From positions 248,001 through 312,000 of the forward strand of contig JAPVLO010000044.1 in NCBI GenBank assembly GCA_027257055.1: a DNA stretch of 64,000 nucleotides, given 5' to 3'. Made by a program: the position numbers and the translations under genes. Each line of letters begins with the position of its first letter. The stretch's first letter is position 1. The DNA comes from Cephalopachus bancanus. Lineage: Eukaryota > Chordata > Mammalia > Primates > Tarsiidae. The notes beneath the pieces were generated by a model. It was not told where the DNA came from, ran no database searches, and was given only the letters and a program-made list of their open reading frames with translations. Of the stretch, positions 55,374 to 64,000 are shown in pieces.

Positions 55374-55624
55374 AGTAACTTATTTAACTCAAAATATTTC
55401 ACCATGGTACTCTTTTTGCACATAATACAAATTCACTGGAAACACTTAGGGAAATTTTTGCCTTAAGCAAATATTCATCTTTAATGACTTTGTTTAACAA
55501 ATTGTACATCATAATCCCATCTGCTTCAAGATATAGAATAATGCTCAAATATAACCTCGGCTCATAACACACATGACTCAGAAGCCTGAGAAAGTCAGTT
55601 TAAGGAAGGCAGAAATTCATTCGT
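55374..55624. other. Unassigned spacer
   Basis: No gene or repeat recognised. Confidence 0.35.
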
Positions 55625-56490
55625 CAACCCATTCACTCATTTGTTCTTTCAATAAGCACTTATGGCATGACTACTTTGGTTTAGGCAAGGTACAAGATGT
55701 TGGTGACATAATGATGAAAAACCAGTCTGAAGGAGGTAGGGAAGCTTTTCCCAAGGAGGCAACAGTTGGATTGCATCTTAAAGAGCAGGCATTCAGCAGA
55801 TGGAAGGGAGCTGATTGTGGAATTCCAAGTGAAAGCAACAGGATGTGCAAAAGACACAGATGATTAAGAGCATAGCAAGCTCAGGGGATTACAGGTGAAT
55901 ACATCTATCATTCATCACCAACTATTGTTTATTTATGCATTGTCTGTCTCCCCTACTAGAATGTAAGCTCCATAAGATAGAGACTGGTCTGTGCAGCTTG
56001 CCATTGTGTTTCCCATATTTGCACGGTATTTCTCTTATAGTAGGGGCCCAATATATTTTTGTCAAGTGGATGACAAGTAGCCTGATATCACTGGAACCTA
56101 CCATGCTTGAAGGCAAGATGGGGATGGAATGATAGGGAATGAATCATGATGGGCCTTGTGAGTCATGATTGGATACTTTCTGAGGTGAAGATAAGTCATT
56201 GAAGGGGAGTGACTTCATCAGATTTGAATTTTGGAAAGATTACTCTGGTGGGAGAGAAGTTGGTGGCTTCAGAGTTTTGAGTCTGGGGACAGTTAGGAGG
56301 CTGTTGCAGTAATGCAGGAAAGAAGCTTTGAGAGTTTGACTACAGTGGCTGCTGCTGTGTGGGGAGGAGATGGTATGCAGTACATAGAAGAAGCCAGTCT
56401 ACCTATGGAATGCAGGCAGGGGGAGGAGTCTTGGGGAGGGAGGAAGGGAGAGGAAAGAAGGGGGAGGAAAGTCAGAAAGGATTCCTGTGT
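55625..56490 (-). mobile_element. L2 LINE 3' region, interrupted
   Basis: ccattcactcatttgttctt, caataagcacttatggcatg, gaagcttttcccaaggaggc, gcattcagcagatggaaggg, tgatgggccttgtgagtcat, gggagtgacttcatcagatt and gttaggaggctgttgcagta are antisense L2 in order. A sense L2 tail lies in the middle. The frame 55573-55863 is L2-derived. Confidence 0.85.
55925..56080 (+). mobile_element. L2 LINE 3' tail inside an opposite L2
   Basis: ctcccctactagaatgtaag, ctccataagatagagactgg, tgcacggtatttctcttata and gtaggggcccaatatatttt are the sense L2 end, opposite to the surrounding L2. Confidence 0.8.
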
Positions 56491-56514
56491 TTCTGATTCA
56501 GAAATTTGGTAAGA

Positions 56515-56960
56515 CTTTTAACTATGGAAATCTTTAAACATATACGAGGTAGAGAAGGTAGTAGAATAAACCCCGTGTACTTATTAGCCAACAACTATCA
56601 ACATATGGCCAATCTGATTTCATCACCTCTGACTTCCTTACCCTACATCCCTCACCCCATTTTGGAATGTTTAAAGCAACTACTAGATACCCCATTATTT
56701 CATCTATAAATACTGCAGTATGTATTCCCAAGAGATAATGACTTTTAAAAAACATACATATATCTTTAATATACCTAAAAATTGACATTAATTTCTTAAT
56801 ATCACCAAATATTCACTCAGTGTTCAAATGATGTTCTGCAATTGGTTTGCTCAGACTGGGATGCAAACACATTCTGCACACTGCATTTGGTTGATATAAA
56901 GTAGGCCATTTAGCCTATTGAATTTCCTAGTTTTGATGATTGCATTCTGGTAGTATCATT
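56515..56960 (-). mobile_element. Old L1 (L1ME type) 3' region
   Basis: gtagaataaaccccgtgtac, ttattagccaacaactatca, acatatggccaatctgattt, catctataaatactgcagta, taatatcaccaaatattcac and cactgcatttggttgatata follow the antisense 3' region of an old L1. Confidence 0.75.
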
Positions 56961-57804
56961 TATCATGTTCCTCTAACCCCGATCTTGTAAGTGGTAGTTG
57001 GATTCTATTATAACTTTCTATAAAGAAGAAACAATTCCTAATGATAGAGGGCTTACTGGAGAACATACGTGCAATCTAGGTGTGATGAACTAAATGAACA
57101 CATGTGAGGTTAAGGGTTTTGGGTGGGTGCTGTCAATCTTAGCAAAACAGTTCTTTGGTGTTTGTTTGGGTCTCCCTACTTGTATTGCTGCCATCACTTT
57201 AGCTAAGTGTTTTGGAAAAGAAAGATGAACATCATGAAAAGCATCCAAGTACCATTGGAAAGCCCCCCATTTGAAGGACACAGCAACCTCACTCAGGTCT
57301 ATGTCTTCATCAGATTTTTCCAAAGCTTTTCTTGCCTTTCAACAGGAGTGTTTAATTATTATTTGGAGATTCATAAGGAAGCCATGTCTGGAAGGCCTTG
57401 TTTGGGGTTGGTTAGCTGAGAGGAGTTTGTGTTACCTGTAATTGAGGAAAAGCAGCTTAAGTAGTGAGTTTATCACTATATAAAAACCCCTGTTTTCTTC
57501 TTATCATCTGTCCTCTGAAGGGCATTAATAGCTACCTTTGAAGAACCTGCTTAGAAAAGTATTAGTTGCACTTTACATGTTATGACTATGGTTTCCATAG
57601 AGGCTGTTTAAGAAAAAAAAATCAGTGTTGAATACATTTGCACAAGGAAAGCTAGGCCTGGTATTTGTCTGTATTTGCTCCTAATATTGTTTGGTTTCAT
57701 CTGCCAGGATCTTTTCTGGATAGTGAATTAGGCAGCTTGGCAATTTTATCTAAAAGTTACTTTTATATCATTTGTGTCTTGAAACCCAGGGAAACTTACC
57801 TCAT
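56961..57804. other. Unassigned sequence
   Basis: No gene or repeat recognised. Opposed open frames at 57090-57419 lack any signature. Confidence 0.4.
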
Positions 57805-58070
57805 CTAAAATAATTTTATTTTCATTTAATAAACACTTACATAGAATTTGCTGTATGTTAGACCCTGTTCTAAATATTTTATACATACTAGCACATTTAA
57901 TTCTCATAAAGCAAGCACCATAATTATATCTATTTTATAGATAAAGAAATTGAGGAACAGAAGATTAAGTAATTAGCCTAAAGTCATAAGCCTGATAAAT
58001 AGCAGAGTAGTATTTGAATCTGGGCTGGCTCTAGAGTATATCCTCTGAGTCACCATGGTATGTTGCTTAC
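57805..58070 (-). mobile_element. MIR SINE, nearly full length
   Basis: gctgtatgttagaccctgtt, agcacatttaattctcataa, attttatagataaagaaatt, gagtagtatttgaatctggg and ctctgagtcaccatggtatg follow antisense MIR. Confidence 0.88.
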
Positions 58071-58124
58071 TGGCACCAAGAGTCAAAGTTAAAATGACAT
58101 TGGAACTTGAAAAGAATGATGGCA

Positions 58125-58331
58125 GCTAAGTGTAGTAGTTTGGGGTGTGAACTTTGGCATCACATAGATCAGTGGTTGAATCCTAATTGTTACTTAGTAG
58201 TGGTGGAATAAGAGCACGCTATTTACTTCACTGAGTCTCAGTTGTCTTATCTGTAATTTGGGAATTACAATTCCCATCTCAAAAAGTTGTTGTGAAGATA
58301 AAATAGAATCATATATTTAAAGCACTTGACA
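58125..58331 (+). mobile_element. MIR SINE, left part
   Basis: gtagtagtttggggtgtgaa, cagtggttgaatcctaattg, cttcactgagtctcagttgt, ttatctgtaatttgggaatt and ttgtgaagataaaatagaat are sense MIR. It is cut at aaagcacttgaca by an L1 and resumes at 58636. Confidence 0.88.
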
Positions 58332-58635
58332 ATACATATGGACATAAATGGAAACAATAGACTCTGGGGACTCTAAAAGCGGGAAGGGGTAGAGGAGGAC
58401 AAGGGTCAAAAAACTACCTGTTAGATACTATGTTTATTATTTGGTGTGATGGGTTCAATAGAAGCCAAAATCTCAGCAAATTAGCAATATACTCTTGTAA
58501 CTAACCTGCACATATAACTCCTGCGTGTAAAATAAATAAACAAAAATTCCTTAGGAAATACTATGTCCCCTAAGGCCATCACAATAATTGTGTTACTGAC
58601 AAAGAGAATGAAAAGTAATTCTAAAAAATAAAAAT
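58332..58635 (+). mobile_element. L1 3' end with probable 3' transduction
   Basis: atggacataaatggaaacaa, tagactctggggactctaaa and taacctgcacatataactcc match the sense L1 3' UTR end. A first A-rich tail (near 58530-58546) is followed by about 85 bp of non-L1 sequence and a second A-rich tail. An exact 13-bp duplication, aaagcacttgaca, flanks the whole (58319-58331 and 58636-58648). Confidence 0.88.
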
Positions 58636-58695
58636 AAAGCACTTGACAGAGTTCCTGAAATTTAGTAAGTCCTTTAAAATAGTAGCTATTGCTAT
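58636..58695 (+). mobile_element. MIR SINE, right part
   Basis: acagagttcctgaaatttag, taagtcctttaaaatagtag and ctattgctatcat complete the MIR begun at 58125. Confidence 0.8.
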
Positions 58696-59114
58696 CATGG
58701 CCTCATTAGAAAGAAATGACAACATCATGCTTTGCAGACAGTACTGGGGAGGAGTCCGCCCTCATTCCTCAGTGCTCAGTCTGACTTGGTGAGTAGTTGG
58801 CTTGTCTGTATAATTATTTAGAATATTGATCCCATGTCTTTACCATTCTGTTAAACACAATAGGGACCAGAAGCAGAAAAGGGGATGATTAATAGGGCAG
58901 ACTCGCATGTACAAAGTTGAGGAAATGCTTTCAAATACATTGCCTCATTAAGTGAGCAAAGCAATGGTGTGCTGCCTTGAAGAACTAATTATGCGCATCT
59001 TTTTCCATCTCCACATTCAGTGACATCATATTGGTGACAGGAACATTTACATCACTGAAATTAACAAATACTACAAATCAGGAATTTTTTTTCTTTACCC
59101 CTGTAGAGCTGAGA
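58696..59114. other. Unassigned sequence
   Basis: No gene or repeat recognised. Confidence 0.4.
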
Positions 59115-59335
59115 GTTAAGCTATTTTAGGCACTTAGCATATATTAATTCGTTAATCCTCTCAACAACCTTAAGAGGTAGCTACCGTTAGTATCCTCATT
59201 TTCAGAATAGGAAGCAAAGGCCAAGAGAGATCAAATAAATTGCCCCAAATTGTACAGCTAATAAGTGGGAGAGCCAAATGAAAATCCAGGAACTCTGTCT
59301 CTAGACCCAAACTCTTAACTATTATAGGTTTCTGC
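59115..59335 (-). mobile_element. MIR SINE, nearly full length
   Basis: aggcacttagcatatattaa, gttaatcctctcaacaacct, taagaggtagctaccgttag, ctcattttcagaataggaag and gctaataagtgggagagcca follow antisense MIR. Confidence 0.9.
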
Positions 59336-59434
59336 CTCTCTGATCTATCATGCTATAATGATATAGTTCCATCTTTGGGGAGATAAGAGATAGATACACA
59401 TGCAATTAGAGGGCAAGGCAATATTAATTAATGT

Positions 59435-59525
59435 ATTACTTCATATAGGCATGTATACAACAAATCTTTTTAAGTGCCTACTATATTGGCATGCTGTCTG
59501 GAGGAGATTAAAAATGATGAGATGA
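59435..59525 (-). mobile_element. L2 LINE 3' tail
   Basis: ggcatgtatacaacaaatct, ttttaagtgcctactatatt and ggcatgctgtctggaggaga resemble the antisense L2 end. Confidence 0.5.
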
Positions 59526-60222
59526 GTTGGTGATATGTAAAGTCTACCTTGTCACCCTCTACCCTCCAACGAGACTGTGTAAGTTTCTTGGGAACACAGA
59601 TGATGACTGGGGAATCCCTGTTTCCTGAAGAAATAACATGAACGCTGGTACAATATAATTTTCAAATAGATGAATGAAAGGAGGCTGCCTAGTGGCATTA
59701 CCTGCCATTTTTCATGAATAATATCCTTCGATACCACATAGGTGTGATGGGCTCCTGCTAAGCAGGTCTGGTTTGTCCCTGTATGGTATTTTGTGATGTG
59801 TTGAAGAGTTTGGCTTGTGAACTGGGAGGCCAAACCCTAGCTTATGACTCCAGACTATGACCACGAGTGAGAATTAGAGACCAAGTTAACCCATGAGTAA
59901 ATATGGATTCTGAGATGTTAGGGTTAATCCTCTCTCTGGTAAATATAGAAGTCAGGGAAGAAGCCTAGATCAAGCTGTGTTGTAAGATGAAATGTTGTGA
60001 GGCTGAGAAAGGGGTAAGGCTTGGGTTAAGGGGTAGATGACATGACCACAAAAGTTATTGTCTAATTCAGGACATGTTCCATGAGCCAAAGAGATGCTAT
60101 GAATAATTATATGGGACAACATCCCTGAATCTGAATGATTCCAGGAAAAACTGCAGTGAATGATCACCCTATTTAAGGGTCAAATGGGGAAATCACAAAT
60201 TAAAGACAGCACATAACTTGGT
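59526..60222. other. Unassigned sequence
   Basis: No gene or repeat recognised. Minus-strand frames 59552-59833 and 59970-60167 have no support. Confidence 0.4.
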
Positions 60223-60236
60223 AGAAAAATCTCGAG

Positions 60237-60540
60237 CCAGGCTTGGTGGCTCAGCCTGTAATCCTGCGCCTTTGGGAGGCTGAGGGGAGTGGATTGCCTG
60301 AGCCTGCAGGGTTCGAGACCCGCCTGGGCAACTTGGCAAGACCTCATCTCTACAATAAATCAAAAAAATTAGCTGGGCATGGTAGCGCGCGCCTGTAGTT
60401 CCAGCTACTTGGAAGGCTGAGGCGGAAGGATCGCTGGAACCCAGCAGGTTGAGGCTGCGGTGGCCGGGAGCAGCCACTGCATTCCAGTCTGGGGGACAGA
60501 GTGAGACTCCAACTCAAAAAAAAGAAAAAAAAAGAAAGAA
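60237..60540 (+). mobile_element. Alu dimer, lineage-specific type
   Basis: ccaggcttggtggctcagcc, gagcctgcagggttcgagac, gcaacttggcaagacctcat, linker ataaatcaaaaaaattagct, gttccagctacttggaaggc, and an (aaag)-rich tail. An exact 14-bp target duplication, agaaaaatctcgag, flanks it (60223-60236 and 60541-60554). Confidence 0.97.
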
Positions 60541-60554
60541 AGAAAAATCTCGAG

Positions 60555-60879
60555 ACAGATCTAGGATATCAAATTTCGAATCCTCACTCTGCCTCTTTCC
60601 AGCTTTCACCCTTGAGCCAACTATATCTTGTCTACGGCAGCGAGATAGGTCAGAAGTTTCCCACCATTTTCCTCCTCAGTGGACTATTTCTTTCAAATAA
60701 TGCTTACACAAGAACATTTTGGAAGACCTCCCAGCACTCTTATAGCTTTAGTATTGCTGAGCTGCAGGATTAAGATTTATTTTCTTCCTTATCCATATGC
60801 TTTCTTATTCTTGTTTTATCTGTAGGATGAAACAGATATTCGCAGATGACTCAACAAACGAAACTTAAAAGATAACTTA
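60555..60879. other. Unassigned sequence
   Basis: No gene or repeat recognised. Two plus-strand frames start in the Alu tail and run into this stretch; they are repeat artefacts. Confidence 0.4.
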
Positions 60880-60970
60880 CAATCAATTCCTTTATTTACA
60901 AGTCAGAAAATGGAATTCCAAAAGGGTAGAATGTGTCCTAGGTCATGCGGCCAGACAGACCTGCATGGCT
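60880..60970 (-). mobile_element. MIR-like SINE fragment
   Basis: tttacaagtcagaaaatgga, attccaaaagggtagaatgt and cctaggtcatgcggccagac loosely follow antisense MIR. Confidence 0.45.
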
Positions 60971-60984
60971 TCATTCACCCATAT

Positions 60985-61200
60985 TAAAACTAAAAGTTAG
61001 TACATGTTTAAAAAACAACTTAAAAATAATATAATTGTAATGCATGATCATTGTAGAGAATGTAGAAAAGACAAGCAGGCCAAAAAAAGAAACTATAGAT
61101 CAACATCAAAACTCACATCACCACTGGTGTACAATGACTCTGGTGTATGAATATCTTTTCAGGCATTTCCCTCCCTATTTCAAGTGCTCTTTTCAATCTG
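60985..61200 (+). mobile_element. Possible old LINE fragment
   Basis: taatgcatgatcattgtaga, gaatgtagaaaagacaagca and the later gtgtatgaatatcttttcag resemble an old L1-type segment. Assignment is weak. Confidence 0.35.
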
Positions 61201-61599
61201 CCAACGAGTTCTTATTTTTTCCATTTTGCTACTTGCTCCAACTTTCCCATATCATTCTTCCACTCTCTCATGGCTTTCTTAAAATTACAGCTAAAGGACA
61301 TAGTTCATAAGTTGACAAGTCGTGCTTCAAAGGAGCCGGCTGAAGAAACATGCAGTCAGCAAAGGCATTTTGGTACAGAGCAGAGCAGAGAGAATGTGGG
61401 ACCTGGATACTAAGTGAGGCCCAGATTTCTGATTGGTTAGCTATGAGCCAGGTGAAGGGTAAACTGAATCCAGACACCAAGCAGTCAAAAGTGGAGATTA
61501 GAAACCTGAAGCAGACAGAGCTCTTAGGAAGAGGAGAGCTCTGTAAATCGGCTAGTGTTAAGGGAAGACAAAGCTGACTTTCAACGTTTTAAGCAGGCA
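61201..61599. other. Unassigned sequence
   Basis: No gene or repeat recognised. Overlapping frames on both strands look like chance. Confidence 0.35.
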
Positions 61600-62430
61600 G
61601 GGGCCCCATAGTTCTGCAGCCAATCATCGATAAACCTGTACACATTGTTGCCTCACAGATTTTTCCACATCTCCACTTATAAATGTTCCTACGACTTTTG
61701 CTAGAATTGATTAATTGCACCTTGTTAGAGCCCTTGATTTTTTTAAAAGTGAAAAATAGAGGCCATTAAGTTAAATCACTGAGATGTTCCTGAAAGCAGT
61801 CTAACGCCTCTAAAACACACTTAGGCCCATCAGTGAAAAGTACACGATAGACAGGAAGAGAAGTTACAAAGGGAAAGCAAAAAAGAAAACGTGTGCTGCT
61901 CAGGGACCGCTGTTTTCCAATGATGGTAAAATCTCATTTCACAAAGGATCTCTCCTGATCAAAACAATTTCTTAATCGAAAACCACTGTCTTAGTTTGTC
62001 TTATCGGTTGCCACTTTCAGCAGAAATGTGCCTGTGGCCCTTTGCGCCCGACCAGCGGCTGCCTTTTATTATGCAGATCGGACGGAGCAGCCTCCACGAG
62101 CCAATTCTGGGCACTACATTTGCATAATGACTCGCCTCCTTAAAGATGGGCAGTTAAACCAAATAGTTTTTGAATTTCTTTTGTGGAATGGCTGCCTCTT
62201 TATTTAATGTTGAAAACTGAAGGGAGTTGAGGAAGGGTACTGACTAAACAGGCTTTTTAAATATTGCCTTCGTAATTATCTGTGGAATTAAACCCACAGA
62301 ACCCACATTAACTCTCATCAGAAAATGGAATTATGAGAATTCTTATTAACAGCGGCTCCAGACTCAACTCACAGTATTCACTGGAGTAATTATCATCGGG
62401 AAAGCCTGGGATTAATTTTTTTTTTTAAGC
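61600..62430. promoter_or_regulatory. Candidate conserved non-coding block (enhancer-like)
   Basis: Repeat-free. It includes attgattaattgcacctt near 61706, a CpG-bearing patch at 62040-62105 (tttgcgcccgaccagcggct, cagatcggacggagcagcct) and an exact octamer word atttgcat at 62118-62125 beside aatgactcgcc. About 30 bp upstream is tattatgcagat, one base from an octamer. A CpG cluster in unmethylatable-looking AT-rich DNA, plus POU-type sites, fits a developmental enhancer. Inference only. Confidence 0.4.
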
Positions 62431-63094
62431 TGAAGAAAATAAATTCTTAGCTATTGCCTTCCTCGGACATGCAGGAGAAGACAAAACAATGTGGACTTTT
62501 ATTTTAGGAAGGAAAAAAATAATTTAAAATGTAATTTTGCTCTGATTTCTGAGGGAATTCTTATGCAAGGCATTTTATATGTAAAGGGATTATATGTCAC
62601 CAATGCAAAATGAAATACAAAATAAACCAAAGAGCTATGAATGTCCTAAGTGCAGAAAATAATATATAATTTATGATACTTTAAATCTCATTAAAAACAC
62701 TAGCTTTTGTAGCTTCCTAGCAACCAATCCTCAGGAGTCTCTCTGTAAAGAGGTTGGCTCTCCCCAAGCTCGCAGTCCAAAGCTTTAATAAATGAAGCCC
62801 ATATGGTGAGTATATGAGGGTTCCCTGTGTGCAGGCCATTTGTCTGGGTGTTCTCAAAAGCCTCATATGATAGCTTATAATTTGCTAATCCAATATAATA
62901 AACATGAAAGCACTTTGTTAAACTAATGTTCAGGGTCTAAATTAAACCAGTCAAGGCCAGAGAGTTAGAGAAAAAGTTGGAGATTCGTAATTGTAGCCTT
63001 GATTTTGGGTACAACATAAAGGGTTTCAAAAGAAGGTGCGAGGAATGATACCTTAATCTTTCCTTTCTTTCTTTCTTCTTTTTTTTAAAGCACT
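62431..63094. other. Unassigned, mostly complex sequence
   Basis: No gene or confident repeat. It may extend the enhancer-like block (ctgtaaagaggttggctctcc near 62742, aagctttaataaatgaagcc near 62780). A CT-rich run lies at 63060-63090. Confidence 0.4.
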
Positions 63095-63240
63095 GTCGTG
63101 TCCGCTTTTTCTCACATTCATAAAAACCTTGGGAAGTAAATAGAATAGGTTTTACTGCTCCCATTTGTTGGATGAAGAGACTGAGGCACCTAAAGTTAAG
63201 TCATCACAATGAATATCTCAAAGTCAGGGCTGAGAGGATG
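63095..63240 (-). mobile_element. MIR SINE
   Basis: aaaaccttgggaagtaaata, actgctcccatttgttggat, gaagagactgaggcacctaa and tcaaagtcagggctgagagg follow antisense MIR. Confidence 0.75.
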
Positions 63241-63581
63241 CCACAATTTTGCAGATATTTCTTGGTAACTGATCTATGACAAAGTTTTTACCAGTCTGAA
63301 GCAAAATGGAAAAAAGGACAAGCGATGAGTTTTTTCTAATGAAGCTAATAAACAAGCTTTTAAAATGGAGATATGTTCATTCTATTTTTTGATAGTAAAA
63401 TGGCCTTTATGTGTATTTGATATAATGGTAGTCGATGGTAGTTGCTCTTTGCGTGTTTTTGGCAAAATTGCACATTGGCAATCATAGGTTGATCTCCAAA
63501 GCATTAAACATTTTATTGATTGGTAAACATCTCAATGTCTCTCCCACCACACTTTTATTTTTTCATAACAGAAAAATGGAA
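63241..63581. other. Unassigned sequence
   Basis: No gene or repeat recognised. Confidence 0.4.

Positions 63582-63673
<92 letters not shown>
63582..63673. repeat. Compound (TC)n(TG)n microsatellite
   Basis: About 24 TC units with one tt interruption (63582-63630), then 21 TG units (63631-63673). The sharp switch from a triplex-prone to a Z-prone tract is typical of compound microsatellites. Open frames on both strands here are artefacts. Confidence 0.98.
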
Positions 63674-63675
<2 letters not shown>

Positions 63676-64000
63676 ACCAGCATTTCACAGCAATGGGATG
63701 GATGGTACAGCCAGGTTGAGTGCACAGGTCTCTATACCTCTGGGTGAGTGGACATGGTGCATGGAAAATAAGCAACACCAGTTTTTATTTTGGGGGCAAA
63801 ATATAATTTTTTAAATGAGATTCTGCTTCAGTTTCTGAATAAATTTATGATGCAAGTGCTTTGTCTGTAATGAGATTATAGGCCAGAGTTGCAAAATGAA
63901 ATAGAAACTAAACCAAGGAGAAGCAAACATCTGAAATACAATAAATAGCACCAAAAATGGTTACCCTGATTCCTTAGAACTGGAGTTGGTATTGCACTTT
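63674..64000. other. Unassigned sequence to the window end
   Basis: No gene or repeat recognised. Confidence 0.35.

Noticed and set aside
62040..62140. CpG island promoter
   Set aside because: The CpG cluster is only about 70 bp and sits in AT-rich sequence, far short of an island. Kept only as an enhancer-like block.
1..64000. A multi-gene defence, biosynthetic or other novel system
   Set aside because: No coding gene is supported anywhere. The window is repeat-rich primate non-coding DNA, so no such system can be claimed.

Overview
This is AT-rich, CpG-poor, non-coding nuclear DNA from a primate, most likely a large intron or an intergenic desert. Alu-type dimeric SINEs place it in primates. 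The newest Alus are not of the human S/Y kind. They share their own signature: a left arm reading caacttggcgagacctc, a linker ending ataaatcaaaa, and a right arm reading gttccagctacttggaagg. They also lack the lemur/galago right-arm block. Together with L1 3' ends beginning near gatgtggggtac, this suggests a non-anthropoid lineage, with tarsier as my best guess; that is inference.

No protein-coding gene, exon, tRNA, rRNA or snRNA could be supported. Every open frame is 60 to about 200 codons. They are explained by chance, by repeats (Alu, L2, MaLR LTRs) or by stop-poor dinucleotide tracts. I call no CDS.

Layout. 1-9.9 kb: MaLR LTRs, MIRs, an old L1 and a long TG run. 10.2-10.7 kb: a homeodomain-site-rich, repeat-free block. 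11-13.5 kb: two Alus and an old LTR. 14.3-15 kb: a candidate solo LTR. 16.1-19.3 kb is the most structured part. It holds a four-layer nest (MaLR LTR, L1, second L1, Alu), then an inverted repeat enclosing an 822-bp TGCATG/TATG/TG tract. 20-24.5 kb: two conserved-looking blocks, Alu, MER20 and an inverted MIR pair. 25-34 kb: the densest MIR territory, with MaLR LTRs and a MER5 copy inside another MER5 copy. 35-38 kb: an old L1 and an L2 that received a FLAM and an LTR. 40-47 kb: L2, L1M, Alu, MER20 and a repeat-free block at 45.6-46.1 kb. 48-52.7 kb: Alus with clear target duplications, an unidentified duplicated segment and a possible Alu-L1 chimera. 55-60.6 kb: an Alu carrying a TTCC run, paired L2s, an L1 with a probable 3' transduction, and another Alu. 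61.6-62.8 kb: a second strong enhancer-like block with an octamer motif. The end holds a (TC)n(TG)n microsatellite.

Nothing here forms a multi-gene system. The interest lies in insertion history, unusual DNA structure and candidate regulatory blocks. All family names rest on reading by eye, so subfamily names are tentative.
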